Source of the DNA: Vibrio hippocampi
GTDB lineage: Bacteria; Pseudomonadota; Gammaproteobacteria; Enterobacterales; Vibrionaceae
Length of the DNA stretch: 64,000 nt
Reading direction: 5' to 3'
NCBI RefSeq assembly: GCF_921292975.1
Contig: NZ_CAKLCM010000002.1
Span: forward strand, 744,001-808,000
Shown: positions 1 through 10,073 of the stretch, piece by piece
Numbering within the stretch: the first letter of the stretch is position 1
Layout of the letters: each line of letters starts with the position of its first letter
Translations under genes and position numbers: made by a program
Notes under the pieces: model-generated
Databases searched by the model: none
The model's input: only the letters and a program-made list of their open reading frames with translations
What the model was told of the DNA's origin: nothing

Positions 1-235
1 TTGGCATTGTGCTTTAGGGTTAAACGAGTTTATCTGTTGGGTTGTGTGAAGTCTCTGCATGAATTTACGACGCTTTCTACACCTATTTATTTCAATATTA
101 CGTCCTATCAACCTGATCACAGCACAGCGCATCTGACCAGAAAATAAGCATATAATCCCAAAACAAGCCACAAATCTACCACTTATCGCTAAAGTTGGTT
201 AAAGTTATGGGGTTCAAATAAGAAGATGCAAAGAA
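1..235 (+). promoter_or_regulatory. fadD upstream region with -10 box and possible FadR half-site
   Basis: A perfect TATAAT lies at 151-156, giving a predicted start near 163 and a leader of about 70 nt before fadD. No good -35 hexamer is seen at the right distance. CTGACCAG at 133-140 matches one half of FadR operators and sits just upstream of the -10, where a repressor would act; the other half is poor. One frame is open from base 1 to a TAA at 145-147 and could be the tail of an upstream gene, but I do not recognise the peptide. The FadR reading is inference from family knowledge. Confidence 0.35.
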
Positions 236-1900
236 ATGACTACAGATACTAAACCTTGGCTCAAAACCTACCCTGACGATGTGCCGGCGGTGGTTGATAT
301 TGATCAATACACTAATATCAACGACATGTTCAAAGCGACATTTGAGAAATACGCTGACAAGACCGCATTTGTAAACATGGGGCACTCCCTTACCTTTAGT
401 GAATTGGCGGAAAAAAGTGATGCTTTTGCGGCTTATTTGCAAAATGAATTGAAGGTGAAAAAAGGCGAGCGTATTGCCCTGATGATGCCGAATTTGCTGC
501 AATATCCGATCACGATTTTAGGCGCATTGAAAGCGGGTTTGGTGGTAGTAAACGTGAACCCTCTTTACACCCCACGCGAATTAGAGCACCAGTTGCGAGA
601 TTCTGGCGCTGCCGTCATTGTGGCGGTGACGAACTTTGGTAACAGTTTGCAGCAGGTGATTGCCAAGACCAGTATCAAACATGTAATTCTGACCAAGATT
701 GGTGACGAACTGGCTCCCCATAAACGTACGCTGGTTAACTTTGTGGTTAAGTATGTGAAGAAAATGGTGCCCAAGTATCACTTACCCGGTGCGATTTCAC
801 TGCGTCGCGTGTTGACGGAAGGCAAACGCATGACCTTGAACGTGCCTAAGATTGAAAGTGACGATTTGGCTTACTTACAATATACCGGTGGCACCACGGG
901 ATTGGCAAAAGGGGCAATGCTGACCCATAGAAATATCATCGCCAACGTACTGCAAGTTTACGGTCACTTTGGTCCAAGAACGGCAAAAGACCAAGAGCAT
1001 GCGGTGACGCCACTCCCGCTTTATCATATCTTTGCTAACTCCGTGAGCATGATGTTAATCATGTATATGGGCGGCTCTAACTTATTGATCACCAACCCAA
1101 GAGACTTGAACAGCTTCGTTAATGATTTGAGTAAATACCCGTTTACCATGATCTTTGGTCTCAACACGTTGTTTGCTGCGCTGAACAAGCACGAAAAATT
1201 CAAACAGCTCGATTTTTCTCATGCCGAGTTTACTATCGCTGGTGGTATGGCAACTCAGCAACACGTGGCGCAAGAGTGGCAAGAGATCACAGGTATGCCG
1301 ATCATCGAAGGTTACGGTTTAACCGAGTGTTCACCGGTGGTTGCCGGTGGTGTTCATACTCAACAAAGCTTTGTGCCTGCGGTTGGTGTCCCATTACCGA
1401 GCACCGAATTGCGCATCGTCGACGAGGCTGGCAACCCGTTACCTATGGGTGAAGTGGGCGAAATTCAAATTCGTGGCGATCAAGTGATGAAAGGATACTG
1501 GAAGCAAGACGCTGAAACCAAAGCCATTTTGTCCGCGGATGGTTGGCTAAATTCTGGTGACATCGGGCGAATGGATGAGCAAGGTATCTTCTATATTGAA
1601 GACCGTAAAAAAGACATGATCCTTGTTTCCGGCTTCAATGTGTTCCCTTCTGAAGTTGAAGAAGTCGCGACCTTGCACCCAAGAATTGTTGAAGCGGCAG
1701 CGGTAGGTGTGCCAGACAGTGTTGCGGGAGAACGCGTAAAATTGGTGGTCGTTACCAACGGCTCAGTGACATTGGATGAGATCAAAAAGCATTGCCGTCA
1801 ACACCTGACAGGTTACAAAATCCCAACCGCGATTGAGTTCAGAGATGAGTTACCAAAAACCAACGTTGGTAAAGTCTTAAGACGAGAGTTGCGAGACTAA
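236..1900 (+). CDS. fadD: Long-chain fatty acid--CoA ligase FadD
   Basis: 554 residues, the usual FadD length. It activates imported long-chain fatty acids to acyl-CoA with ATP at the inner face of the membrane, the entry step to beta-oxidation and acyl-CoA signalling. The adenylate-forming signature YTGGTTGLAKGA is near residue 217, the A5-type EGYGLTECSP motif near 360, the hinge DRKKDMILVSG near 457 and the C-terminal lysine motif TNVGKVLRREL at the end. The ATG is preceded by AAGAAG as a weak ribosome site. The gene is monocistronic: a strong terminator follows within 40 nt. Regulation by FadR is expected for the family and weakly supported upstream. Confidence 0.95.
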   Translation: MTTDTKPWLKTYPDDVPAVVDIDQYTNINDMFKATFEKYADKTAFVNMGHSLTFSELAEKSDAFAAYLQNELKVKKGERIALMMPNLLQYPITILGALKAGLVVVNVNPLYTPRELEHQLRDSGAAVIVAVTNFGNSLQQVIAKTSIKHVILTKIGDELAPHKRTLVNFVVKYVKKMVPKYHLPGAISLRRVLTEGKRMTLNVPKIESDDLAYLQYTGGTTGLAKGAMLTHRNIIANVLQVYGHFGPRTAKDQEHAVTPLPLYHIFANSVSMMLIMYMGGSNLLITNPRDLNSFVNDLSKYPFTMIFGLNTLFAALNKHEKFKQLDFSHAEFTIAGGMATQQHVAQEWQEITGMPIIEGYGLTECSPVVAGGVHTQQSFVPAVGVPLPSTELRIVDEAGNPLPMGEVGEIQIRGDQVMKGYWKQDAETKAILSADGWLNSGDIGRMDEQGIFYIEDRKKDMILVSGFNVFPSEVEEVATLHPRIVEAAAVGVPDSVAGERVKLVVVTNGSVTLDEIKKHCRQHLTGYKIPTAIEFRDELPKTNVGKVLRRELRD

Positions 1901-1939
1901 TCGTTTCCTTGACTAAATCCAAATCAGCTTGATTTAAAC

Positions 1940-1976
1940 AATCCTCAACAACGGAGAGTTGTTGGGGATTTTTTTA
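1940..1976 (+). terminator. Rho-independent terminator of fadD
   Basis: AATCCTCAACAAC pairs with GTTGTTGGGGATT around a GGAGA loop, followed by six T residues. The 13-bp stem contains one G-U pair. Confidence 0.92.
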
Positions 1977-2189
1977 TACGGCAACGTCTGTTGTACTTCA
2001 AGGACCGTACCCAAAGGATAGAGGCGTAAGGATAGAGGATCGAACATAGTCCACACAAAGTGACCATCAACAAAAAAAGTCCGTTAAGTCTCGGCTTTGT
2101 GATTAACAAGACGAAATCTGGTTAAATTATGTACCTCAATGCATAATTGTATTACAATGGAATGACATTTTAATTAAGCGAGGTAAGCT

Positions 2190-2303
2190 ATGAAGAAAAT
2201 TCAAACCGTTAAAAGTCATGTCGAGCAACCGGTATTTGGTCTGCTTGAGCGCATTAGCATTGTGTCGTTGTTAATTGTGGCAACACTGTTCACTCTGTCT
2301 TAA
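2190..2303 (+). CDS. 37-residue single-pass membrane peptide
   Basis: A short reading frame of 37 codons with a clear GCGAGG ribosome site seven bases before its ATG. The N-terminal half is charged (KKIQTVKSHVEQP) and the C-terminal half is a hydrophobic stretch, ISIVSLLIVATLFTL, typical of a one-helix inner-membrane peptide. It lies alone between the fadD terminator and the convergent pst operon, with about 200 nt upstream that could hold its promoter. I do not recognise a family and assign no function. The ribosome site and the transmembrane segment make it more credible than a random ORF. Confidence 0.6.
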   Translation: MKKIQTVKSHVEQPVFGLLERISIVSLLIVATLFTLS

Positions 2304-2351
2304 GCGTGATAACTAAAGTAAGTCTCTATTGACGATAAAGACTTTGAAAAT

Positions 2352-2378
2352 AGCGGGAACACGGAGTGTTTCCCCGCT
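2352..2378 (-). terminator. Hairpin downstream of the pst operon
   Basis: AGCGGGAACAC and GTGTTTCCCCGCT form a stem with a GGA loop and one bulge. On the minus strand it is followed by ATTTTC, so it may end the pst transcript about 80 nt after its last stop codon; it could also serve the small plus-strand gene. Confidence 0.55.
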
Positions 2379-2455
2379 GCCATCCTCCAGCAATCCTTTT
2401 AGCCAATCCTTTCTATATTATCAACTCAGTCGCTATAAACTCAGTCAATATCAAC

Positions 2456-2893
2456 TCAAAGAAACAGATAGCGAGAAATAAAATAGTTCACGTTTTCTAC
2501 CACCGCATCGTATTCATCGCTCGCCCCCTCAATATCCCAAAACAATAATTTGTCGTAAGACGGTGGCTGCTTCACTACCTGAATCACATTGAGTCCAACG
2601 GCAATCATTACATCGTAATGATGCTCAAGGAAGTTTTCTGCTTGTGGGTCAAAATGCCCCGAACACTGAAACTTTTCACGCGTCATATCGTGACAAGAAG
2701 AGACGGAATAACAAACAATATCAAATAGACCAAAGCATTTTGAATTCAGTTGTTGGAAAGCAAAGGCGGTTAATTCACTGTTGGCATCACCTAAAATAAA
2801 AATCCGTTTACGCGCCTGATTGTTACGCAAGGCAGCAGAGGTTGTTTCTCTGCTGCCTTTGCCGCTGTCTTGCCCCTTATCCAAAACGACCAC
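2456..2893 (-). CDS. Degenerate LMW-phosphatase/ArsC-like protein, last gene of the pst operon
   Basis: 145 residues from a GTG that overlaps the pstB stop by 17 nt, so it is translationally coupled to pstB. The fold order resembles thioredoxin-type arsenate reductases and low-molecular-weight tyrosine phosphatases: [19 protein letters not shown] at the phosphate-loop position, a VCYSVSS strand, then YDVMIAVG and [13 protein letters not shown] matching the family's D-loop region. The catalytic Cys-X5-Arg is absent: the loop reads GDANSELT. It is therefore probably not an active phosphatase or reductase. In many gammaproteobacteria phoU follows pstB; here this gene takes its place. Family assignment is by eye; a phosphate-binding regulatory role is only inference. 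Confidence 0.6.
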   Translation of the reverse strand: MVVLDKGQDSGKGSRETTSAALRNNQARKRIFILGDANSELTAFAFQQLNSKCFGLFDIVCYSVSSCHDMTREKFQCSGHFDPQAENFLEHHYDVMIAVGLNVIQVVKQPPSYDKLLFWDIEGASDEYDAVVENVNYFISRYLFL

Positions 2894-3758
2894 TGATATA
2901 ATCTTTCGTCAATCGATGCTGAGGATTATGGAACACCTCTTTGGTCGAATTGATTTCGATCAGATCACCCAAGTGGAAGTAAGCGGTTCGGTCGGAGACG
3001 CGCAAAGCTTGCTGCATAGAGTGGGTCACAATCACGATACTAAAAGTCTGTTTAAGGTCATGAATTAAAGCTTCGATAACCTCTGTCGCAATCGGGTCGA
3101 GTGCTGAACAAGGCTCATCCATCAAGATGACCTCGGGGCTGATAGCAATGGTTCGGGCAATACATAATCGCTGTTGTTGTCCACCGGAGAGTCCGGTTGC
3201 CGGATGGTCTAAGCGATCTTTCACTTCATTCCAAAGACCCGCCTTGGTTAGCGACTCTTCCACCAATAGATCCATATCCGCTTTATTTTCGACCAAGCCA
3301 TGCAGGCGAGGACCGTAAGCGATATTGTCGTAGATCGATTTAGGGAATGGGTTAGGGCGCTGAAACACCATGCCAACTTGCGAGCGAAGCTCAACGATCT
3401 CTTGGTCTTTGCTGTAGATATTCCGTCCATCGAGATTAATATCGCCCGTTATCACACAGCCATCTACAGTGTCGTTCATACGGTTCAAACAGCGCAAAAA
3501 CGTGGACTTACCACAGCCAGAAGGACCGATCATTGATAATACTTGGCGTTCACCAATATCAAGGCTGACATTTTTGATCGCTTGCTTTTCGCCATGATCA
3601 TAAAACACGTCAACGTTGCGAGCCGAAATACGGGATTTCTCTAAAAACGGTACGCCAATGGTGTCGCGAGATTCATCTTCACTGCGGTGATGTACTGAAC
3701 CTGCAGCGACCGCCTCAGTTTGTCCATTCTCATTTAAAGTTCTGATTAATGTTGTCAT
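2877..3758 (-). CDS. pstB: Phosphate ABC transporter ATP-binding protein PstB
   Basis: 293 residues. It hydrolyses ATP on the cytoplasmic face to drive high-affinity phosphate import with PstC, PstA and PstS. Walker [10 protein letters not shown] is at 78-86, the signature LSGGQQQR at 190-197 and Walker B VILMDEP at 210-216, followed by the expected SALDP. The N-terminus carries about 35 extra residues relative to the 257-residue E. coli protein, and these look unstructured ([12 protein letters not shown]). The ATG lies 12 nt after the pstA stop, so it belongs to the same transcript. Confidence 0.96.
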   Translation of the reverse strand: MTTLIRTLNENGQTEAVAAGSVHHRSEDESRDTIGVPFLEKSRISARNVDVFYDHGEKQAIKNVSLDIGERQVLSMIGPSGCGKSTFLRCLNRMNDTVDGCVITGDINLDGRNIYSKDQEIVELRSQVGMVFQRPNPFPKSIYDNIAYGPRLHGLVENKADMDLLVEESLTKAGLWNEVKDRLDHPATGLSGGQQQRLCIARTIAISPEVILMDEPCSALDPIATEVIEALIHDLKQTFSIVIVTHSMQQALRVSDRTAYFHLGDLIEINSTKEVFHNPQHRLTKDYISGRFG

Positions 3759-3770
3759 TTGAGAACGCTC

Positions 3771-5072
3771 CTACCAACGTTTTTCTAAGCGTTTGCGCAA
3801 AATGACTGCGCAAGAATTCATAAAGGCGAGGAAAAATAGCAATACCATGATTGCGCCAGAGGTGTTTTCGGCAAAGCCTTTCTCTGGGTTCTCCGCCCAT
3901 AAGTAAATTTGAACTGGCAAGGCGCTTGCCGCATCAAAGGGACCTTCAGGAATATCGACAATAAATGCCACCATACCAATCATGATTAATGGTGCGGTCT
4001 CACCCAGCGCTTGCGCCATGCCAATAATGGTGCCAGTTAGCATACCGGGCATCGCCAATGGCAATACATGATGCGTGACCGCCTGCATTTTTGAAGCGCC
4101 GACGCCCAAAGCGGCATCTTTAATTGACGGGGGAACGGACTTAATCGCCGCTCGACTGGAAATAATGATCGTTGGCAGTGTCATCAAAGACAGTACCAAG
4201 CCCCCGACAATCGGTGCGGAGCGGGGCAGTTCTGCGACATTCAGGAAGATAGCTAAACCCAGTAATCCGAATACGATGGACGGCACTGCCGCTAGGTTAT
4301 TGATGTTGATTTCAATCAGGTCTGTGATTCGGTTTTTAGGCGCAAACTCTTCTAAGTAAGTGGCGGCGGCAACCCCAATCGGGAAGCTAATACAGAAGCA
4401 GACTAGCAGAGTATAAAATGAGCCGACCATTGCGCCCCAAATACCCGCAAGTTCGGCATCACGACTATCACCATGGGTGAAGAAGTTTTTGTTAAATACC
4501 GTACGAACCTTGCTTTGACGATCGAGGAGTTGATACCAGCCAACCTGTTGGTCTTTAAATTTACGCATCCTTTCTGGGATTGAAGCGTCAATATTGCCTT
4601 TGTTGTACTGGTTAAACAGATCTCCGGCTAATGCCCAATAGGTTATGGTGCCACCGACCAGCGAGGGGTTCGCCACGATTTGATCGCGTAACTTATATTC
4701 TGCGCCGCGAGAGATAAACGAATACAGTGCTTTACGATCCTTACGACCTGTCACGGGAATCTCATTGCGTATCGCATTACGCAACGCTTTCATGTAGTTA
4801 GCGCTAAATAACTCTTCTTTAGTGGGTTGTTCACTAATCAGACCGAGTGTTTCAGCATCCAGATTCACTTTTAGGCGAATTTCGGTAGTAAAAAACGCGG
4901 TATAGCCTTGTGAAGTGATCGAGGCGATAAGAACCACCAGAAAAAGAATCGCGGCACTGATAGAAACGACGCCATAGAGTCTAAAGCGGCGCTCTTTTGA
5001 TTTGCGTTTCGCCAAACTGGCTTTGACTTTTTGCTGTTTAGTTTCAGCGATTTGGTTAAGGATACTAGTCAT
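3771..5072 (-). CDS. pstA: Phosphate ABC transporter permease PstA (long form)
   Basis: 433 residues against about 300 in E. coli. The first 45 residues are basic and cytoplasmic, followed by one membrane helix (ISAAILFLVVLIASI) and a roughly 150-residue periplasmic insert (the DUF3333-type N-terminus of long PstA proteins). The conserved permease core with about five more helices follows; its ATP-ase coupling loop is around AAIKSVPPSIKDAALGVGASK (EAA-type, near residue 310). It pairs with PstC to form the phosphate channel. It overlaps the end of pstC by 8 nt, indicating coupled translation. Confidence 0.93.
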   Translation of the reverse strand: MTSILNQIAETKQQKVKASLAKRKSKERRFRLYGVVSISAAILFLVVLIASITSQGYTAFFTTEIRLKVNLDAETLGLISEQPTKEELFSANYMKALRNAIRNEIPVTGRKDRKALYSFISRGAEYKLRDQIVANPSLVGGTITYWALAGDLFNQYNKGNIDASIPERMRKFKDQQVGWYQLLDRQSKVRTVFNKNFFTHGDSRDAELAGIWGAMVGSFYTLLVCFCISFPIGVAAATYLEEFAPKNRITDLIEININNLAAVPSIVFGLLGLAIFLNVAELPRSAPIVGGLVLSLMTLPTIIISSRAAIKSVPPSIKDAALGVGASKMQAVTHHVLPLAMPGMLTGTIIGMAQALGETAPLIMIGMVAFIVDIPEGPFDAASALPVQIYLWAENPEKGFAENTSGAIMVLLFFLAFMNSCAVILRKRLEKRW

Positions 5073-6444
5073 ATTGCTCTCGATATTTCTTCACAATGCG
5101 CAAGGCAATAAAGTTGAGGAATAGGGTTACCACGAACAGGGAAAGACCCAGGGCAAAAGCAGCCAGCGTTTTCGGGCTATCAAACTCTTGGTCACCCACT
5201 AACAAGGTCACGATTTGCACCGTAATGGTGGTCACCGATTCGAGTGGATTCGCGGTTAAATTAGCCGAAAGACCTGCCGCCATCACCACGATCATTGTCT
5301 CACCAATTGCACGGGAGACGGCTAACAGTAATCCACCGACAACCCCGGGCAACGCCGCTGGGAGCACCACGTTTTTAATGGTTTCTGAGTCGGTCGCTCC
5401 AAGGCTTAAAGATCCATCTCGTAAAGATTGAGGAACGGCGGTGATCACGTCATCCGATAGAGAAGAAACAAACGGAATTATCATAATGCCCATGATCAAT
5501 CCTGCGGCAAGCGCACTCTCTGACGAGGCCGAGGTCAACCCAACGGAGTGAGCGGTTTCTCGAATCAAAGGGGCAACCACCAGCGCGGCAAAAAAACCGT
5601 ACACAACGGTCGGGATCCCCGCCAAGATTTCCAACACAGGCTTAACAATATTACGCACTTTTGTAGAGGCGTATTCGGCTAAGTAGATGGCACTGAGTAA
5701 ACCCACCGGAGCGGCGATCAGCATCGCGATGGTTGAAATCATTAATGTGCCGGTCAATAGGGGAATAAAACCAAAAGCGCCACTCGCGCCTTGCTGATCT
5801 TCACGAAGCGCCACTTGCGGTGACCACTCCAAGCCAAATAGAAAATCGGTAATTGGGATGATATTGAAGAAACGTACCGCTTCAAATAACACCGAAAGCA
5901 CAATGCCGAGTGTGGTTAAAATGGCAATGACCGAGCAAACCACTAAGAAAAAACGCATCATTTTTTCAACATGTAGGCGCGCTTTGACTTTAGGTTGAAC
6001 CAGTTTTAAACCGATCACTAGACCAATTAAGGAGAGTGCTACCAGAGAGGCGAAACGGATATTGTTTCCAGTGAAAATGACACTTCGATAATAATAAGAA
6101 GCATCGTTTAACCAATCTTGGTCCGTGGCAGTGATGCCCGAAGCCACGTGTTTGATTTGACTATAAAGTAGCGAAGGATCGGTACCGCTGGATAATATTC
6201 CATTGGGTACTCTAGCCATCACCATAGTTTCTACAATATAGGGATAAAACAGACTCCAAATAGCAAAGATAAGTAACGCTGGAATGGCTGAAATAATCGC
6301 GGCAAGCGTTGCATAATAGGAAGGTCTGGAGTGAAGGTATCTTAATCCACCATTTGAATTTGCTATTTGCACTGTTCGACTCTTGGCTAGAAAATACGCT
6401 AGCGAAGAGATGCAGAGCAAGGAAAGCATTAGCAAAGAATTCAT
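5065..6444 (-). CDS. pstC: Phosphate ABC transporter permease PstC (long form)
   Basis: About 459 residues, longer than the roughly 320 of E. coli PstC because of an extra N-terminal membrane and periplasmic region. The C-terminal half is the typical binding-protein-dependent permease with the coupling loop SLRDGSLSLGATDSETIKNV near residue 340 and a following helix-rich segment. I place the start at the ATG preceded by AGAGG; an in-frame GTG 18 nt upstream (6462) would add six residues but has no clear ribosome site. The gene sits between pstS and pstA on the same strand, and is expected to be transcribed with them under phosphate limitation. Confidence 0.92.
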   Translation of the reverse strand: MNSLLMLSLLCISSLAYFLAKSRTVQIANSNGGLRYLHSRPSYYATLAAIISAIPALLIFAIWSLFYPYIVETMVMARVPNGILSSGTDPSLLYSQIKHVASGITATDQDWLNDASYYYRSVIFTGNNIRFASLVALSLIGLVIGLKLVQPKVKARLHVEKMMRFFLVVCSVIAILTTLGIVLSVLFEAVRFFNIIPITDFLFGLEWSPQVALREDQQGASGAFGFIPLLTGTLMISTIAMLIAAPVGLLSAIYLAEYASTKVRNIVKPVLEILAGIPTVVYGFFAALVVAPLIRETAHSVGLTSASSESALAAGLIMGIMIIPFVSSLSDDVITAVPQSLRDGSLSLGATDSETIKNVVLPAALPGVVGGLLLAVSRAIGETMIVVMAAGLSANLTANPLESVTTITVQIVTLLVGDQEFDSPKTLAAFALGLSLFVVTLFLNFIALRIVKKYREQYD

Positions 6445-6513
6445 AAAGCCTCTAAAAATCACGACGGGGCAACCTATAAAATAAATAGGTACCCCGTAAA
6501 ATCTACCAACAAA

Positions 6514-7554
6514 TTATAGGTTTGGTGTTAGCTCAGTACCGGCAGCACGAACCATTTTCCAATCTGTTTGTGGTAGAGGAATGAGGCCACGATCAGTCAG
6601 GTAACCTTCTTCACCGATAGCTTGCTCAGAAGTGAACGCTGCTACGTATTCCTTAAGACCTGGGATAGTGTCTTTGTGATCTTCTTTAACGTAGAAGTAT
6701 AGAGAGCGAGAAACAGGGTAATCACCGCTACCAATTGCTTCAAACGTTGGCTCTACACCGTTGATGATAGAAGCCTGAACCTTGTCAGCATTCTCTTCTA
6801 GGAATGAGTAACCAAATACACCTAGCGCATTAGGGTTAGCCGCAAGCTTTTGCACGATTAGGTTATCGTTTTCACCCGCTTCGATGTAGCCACCGTCTTC
6901 ACGTACAGAGTGACAAACTGCTTTGTACTTGCTCTTGTCGCTCTTTTTAAGTGCAGCGATTTGTGGGAATTTCTTACAGCCACCTTCAAGCGCTAGCTCT
7001 GCGAATGCGTCACGAGTTCCTGACGTTGGCGGTGGACCAAGCACTTCAATCTTGATAGCAGGAAGCGCAGGGTTTACTTCGTTCCAAGTTTTGTATGGGT
7101 TTTCAACTAGGTTACCGTTCGCATCCGGAACTGTTTTTGCTACGCCTTTATAAACATCTTCAAGGCTAAGCTTAAATTGAGTGGCATCTTTAGAGTTAGC
7201 TAGAACGATACCGTCATAACCAATCTTGATCTCAACAATATCTTTCACGCCGTTTTTAGCGCAAAGCTCGACTTCTGAAGATTTGATCTTACGTGAAGCG
7301 TTAGTGATGTCTGGTGTGTTTTCACCAATGCCAGCACAGAAAAGCTTTAGACCACCGCCTGAACCTGTCGATTCGATCTTAGGTACAGAGAAAGACGTAG
7401 TGCGACCGAATCGCTCCGCAACTACGGTTGCGAATGGGAACACGGTAGATGAACCAACAATACTGATGTAGTCGCGAGATGCCGCGTTTACAACGCTTGA
7501 TGAAGCCATTGTTAATGCAACTGTTGTAGTAGCAACGAGCGCTTTAATTTTCAC
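6514..7554 (-). CDS. pstS: Periplasmic phosphate-binding protein PstS
   Basis: 346 residues beginning with GTG, which is preceded by GGAGG at ideal spacing. A longer in-frame start at a TTG (7566) would bury that ribosome site in coding sequence, so it is rejected. A clean Sec signal (MKIKALVATTTVALTMASSSVVNA) is followed by the mature protein. Phosphate-binding elements are visible: IVGSSTVFPF near the mature N-terminus, ESTGSGGGLKLF, and PPPTSGTRDAF. The product captures phosphate in the periplasm and delivers it to PstCA. It heads the operon, behind a candidate Pho box. Confidence 0.95.
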   Translation of the reverse strand: MKIKALVATTTVALTMASSSVVNAASRDYISIVGSSTVFPFATVVAERFGRTTSFSVPKIESTGSGGGLKLFCAGIGENTPDITNASRKIKSSEVELCAKNGVKDIVEIKIGYDGIVLANSKDATQFKLSLEDVYKGVAKTVPDANGNLVENPYKTWNEVNPALPAIKIEVLGPPPTSGTRDAFAELALEGGCKKFPQIAALKKSDKSKYKAVCHSVREDGGYIEAGENDNLIVQKLAANPNALGVFGYSFLEENADKVQASIINGVEPTFEAIGSGDYPVSRSLYFYVKEDHKDTIPGLKEYVAAFTSEQAIGEEGYLTDRGLIPLPQTDWKMVRAAGTELTPNL

Positions 7555-8005
7555 ATCAACCTCCAAGTTGACAATTTCGTTAATACTGTCCGCGTCAATG
7601 CGGACTTAAATTAAAGTTCGATTGGTTAATTGAACGAGTGTTATTTCAACAGCGAAATGTGACATAGAGGAGACATGGATATTATAGATTTATTACAAAT
7701 AGTTACATTTGTGCCTATTTAAGATAGGGAAAAACTAAGGCGATTTCAAAGCCAAGCATTGAACATTGAGAAAACATATTGAGTCGTGTGGATAGATGAT
7801 TTTTCTTTTTGTTTCTGGTGGTTAGAAAGCATCATGCCTGTTTGCTTGCAAAGCAATATAGAGTGAAGATTCATAAAAAAGTCACAAATCTCATTTAAAT
7901 TTAGTAAAAAAGTTTAATTGACAGTTTGCATATCTAATAGACGAGCTGTTGATTATTACCAATAAATTAAACCTTAAAATAAACACTATAAGTATGAGGT
8001 TAATA
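7555..8005. other. Divergent intergenic region pstS / chemoreceptor
   Basis: 451 nt without a gene. The pstS-proximal half holds the Pho-box candidate. The rest is AT-rich; TTGACA at 7918-7923 lies upstream of the chemoreceptor but has no well-spaced -10. I see no small gene or RNA here. Confidence 0.5.
7657..7676 (-). promoter_or_regulatory. Candidate Pho box upstream of pstS
   Basis: On the minus strand CATGTCT and TATGTCA form direct repeats with an 11-base period, as in PhoB sites built from CTGTCAT-like heptamers; CATTT follows. The site lies about 100 nt before the pstS start codon. A second AT-rich TGTAAC/TGTAAT pair lies near 7693-7710. PhoB control is known for pst operons; the site call itself is a visual match. 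Confidence 0.45.
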
Positions 8006-10009
8006 ATGTACTTATCTATTATCCAGCGGATTGTGATTGGCTTTTCTGTTGTTATTGTATTTGTCGTTTCGATTAGTGGTTCTGCTTATTTTAGTCAGTT
8101 AAATATGGCGAATCAGCTTGATATTACTTCGATTAAAATGACGAATTTGCTCGCCAGTTCGAACCACTTGGTGCAGAACCTACAAAATCTTAATCGTTCG
8201 GTTCTTGTACACGCTAACACTGATGATCCACAGATGAGAATCGAACTTGAGGATGAGTTTCTGCTGGAGAAAAAGCGCTACTTAGAAAATTATGGTTCAT
8301 TTTTCGATGAGCTTAATGCTTACCCAGAGATTCAAACCTTATTAGATGAATTAGATGGTCAGGCAAAACGTATTTTCCAAGATGCAGAAAGTCATATTGC
8401 GATTAAAAATCAACGTATTGAAGCGCGAAGTAAAACCTCTCAAGAGCTGAACGGTTTTGATGAAAAGTGGAAGTTCTTTGAACAAGATGTCGGTGATCTT
8501 GCCTATGTTGCCAAAGCCAATAAGCAGCGCACGAATAATCGCAACCTCAACTACATTATCGCGCAGGGAGTCGGGGCAGATCGCTATTTGCAAAAAATCT
8601 ATGCGATGGAAGATATTGCAGATGCAGAATTAGTGCGACAAGAATTGGTGGCGCATATTGAACGCTTTAAAGATAAAGCGACGCGAGTGTCACTTTCAAT
8701 GCCTGAAAGTAAAGAGAGTATCGCTTTTTATTTAGACACATTAGTGCGAGCGATTGAAAACCCGCAAGGGGTGCTACAGCAGCATTTAACTTATATCGAC
8801 CTAACGGCAAAAAGTGACCATTTGTTGGGGCAGATTGCTGGGGATATGGACATTGCGATAGAAGAGTTTGAGCGGATTATTGCCGAAATTCAAACGCTAG
8901 TGAGTCGTACAGCCCAACAGGCAAAGCATGATTCGGAGCGTGCGATGTTACTCAACGGTGTGTTGGCGCTGATCTCAACGGTGATCGCCATTATTTTATC
9001 GGTGACGATAGTGCTATCAATAAAACGTCCTTTGAGTCGTATTATGCAAGCGCTAGACAAGATGACATCAGGCGATCTGACCCATCGAATTGAGACCGGC
9101 TTTCGTTCGGAGTTAGGTGCGATTGCGGTCAATGTTAACCAGCTTGGTGAGCAGTTGAGTCAGGTGATCGCACAAGTGCAGCAATCGGCGACCATGCTCA
9201 GCGGTGTTGCCAATGAAAGCCATCAATTAAGTAGTAAAACCAATGTGGATGTGGCTAAGCAACAGACGCAAACCAAAGCGATTGCCGGTTCTGTTGAGGA
9301 TATGAAGCAGGCGACAGAAGAGGTCGCCAGTTCGGCAATGGAAACCAGCAAAGAAGTGGATCAAATCACTGTATTGGCGCATGGCAATATGGAAGGTATG
9401 CAGCAGAATTTGAAGTTTGTTAGTCAACTGCAAAGCTCTCTTGTCGATGCGACTCAAGTCATCCACCAACTCTCCAATGAGTCACGCCAGATTGGTGACA
9501 TTCTTACCGTGATCAAATCGATTTCAGAGCAGACCAATTTGCTGGCGCTTAACGCTGCCATTGAGGCAGCTCGTGCTGGTGAACAGGGGCGCGGTTTTGC
9601 TGTGGTTGCAGATGAAGTGCGTTCATTAGCGACGCGTACCCAAAACTCCGCAGATGATATTGCTGGGATGATTGATACGCTACAAACTAAGGCAGAAACC
9701 GCGGTGGAATTGGTCGAGCAAAATCTTGAGCAAGCCGAGATTTCAGTCAATCAGAGTCATGATAGCCATCGTTCTTTAGAAACCATCGTGCAACGTCTCT
9801 CAACCATCAATCAAATGAGTCGTTCGATTGCGGATAAATCTGAGCAGCAAACGCAAACGGCGAAAGAGGTGGTGACGAGTATTGCTTACATTTCAGAGAA
9901 GGCGACACGAATCGCGGAAGAGGTGGATGAGTCGGCTCGTAATAGTGAATCGTTGAACGCGCTTTCGAGTGAGCAAACACAATTGGTGGCGCATTTCGTT
10001 ATCAAATAG
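8006..10009 (+). CDS. Methyl-accepting chemotaxis protein
   Basis: 667 residues from the ATG that follows GAGG at good spacing; a TTG 57 nt upstream opens the same frame but has no ribosome site. Helix 1 is at the N-terminus ([21 protein letters not shown]), then a roughly 290-residue, mostly helical periplasmic sensor region, a second helix ([24 protein letters not shown]), a HAMP domain, and the cytoplasmic signalling coiled coil. The hairpin tip contains [20 protein letters not shown], the CheA/CheW-binding signature. No PAS or Cache domain is obvious, and the ligand cannot be predicted. It is divergent from pstS, which does not prove a phosphate link. Confidence 0.92.
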   Translation: MYLSIIQRIVIGFSVVIVFVVSISGSAYFSQLNMANQLDITSIKMTNLLASSNHLVQNLQNLNRSVLVHANTDDPQMRIELEDEFLLEKKRYLENYGSFFDELNAYPEIQTLLDELDGQAKRIFQDAESHIAIKNQRIEARSKTSQELNGFDEKWKFFEQDVGDLAYVAKANKQRTNNRNLNYIIAQGVGADRYLQKIYAMEDIADAELVRQELVAHIERFKDKATRVSLSMPESKESIAFYLDTLVRAIENPQGVLQQHLTYIDLTAKSDHLLGQIAGDMDIAIEEFERIIAEIQTLVSRTAQQAKHDSERAMLLNGVLALISTVIAIILSVTIVLSIKRPLSRIMQALDKMTSGDLTHRIETGFRSELGAIAVNVNQLGEQLSQVIAQVQQSATMLSGVANESHQLSSKTNVDVAKQQTQTKAIAGSVEDMKQATEEVASSAMETSKEVDQITVLAHGNMEGMQQNLKFVSQLQSSLVDATQVIHQLSNESRQIGDILTVIKSISEQTNLLALNAAIEAARAGEQGRGFAVVADEVRSLATRTQNSADDIAGMIDTLQTKAETAVELVEQNLEQAEISVNQSHDSHRSLETIVQRLSTINQMSRSIADKSEQQTQTAKEVVTSIAYISEKATRIAEEVDESARNSESLNALSSEQTQLVAHFVIK

Positions 10010-10028
10010 GGAAATTGCAAAACGTGCC

Positions 10029-10065
10029 ACCCAAATCAAGCGCATCCTGTGTGCTTGATTTGGGT
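10029..10065. terminator. Bidirectional hairpin between chemoreceptor and metA
   Basis: ACCCAAATCAAGC pairs perfectly with GCTTGATTTGGGT across an 11-nt loop, between two convergent genes. T-runs are short on both sides. Confidence 0.7.
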
Positions 10066-10073
10066 TACTTAAC

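Noticed and set aside
1..147. Open frame from the window edge to a TAA
   Set aside because: Could be the end of an upstream gene, but the 48 residues look unlike any protein I know and the start is outside the window.
7918..7946. TTGACA as chemoreceptor promoter
   Set aside because: No -10 at suitable spacing, and no clear flagellar-sigma pattern.
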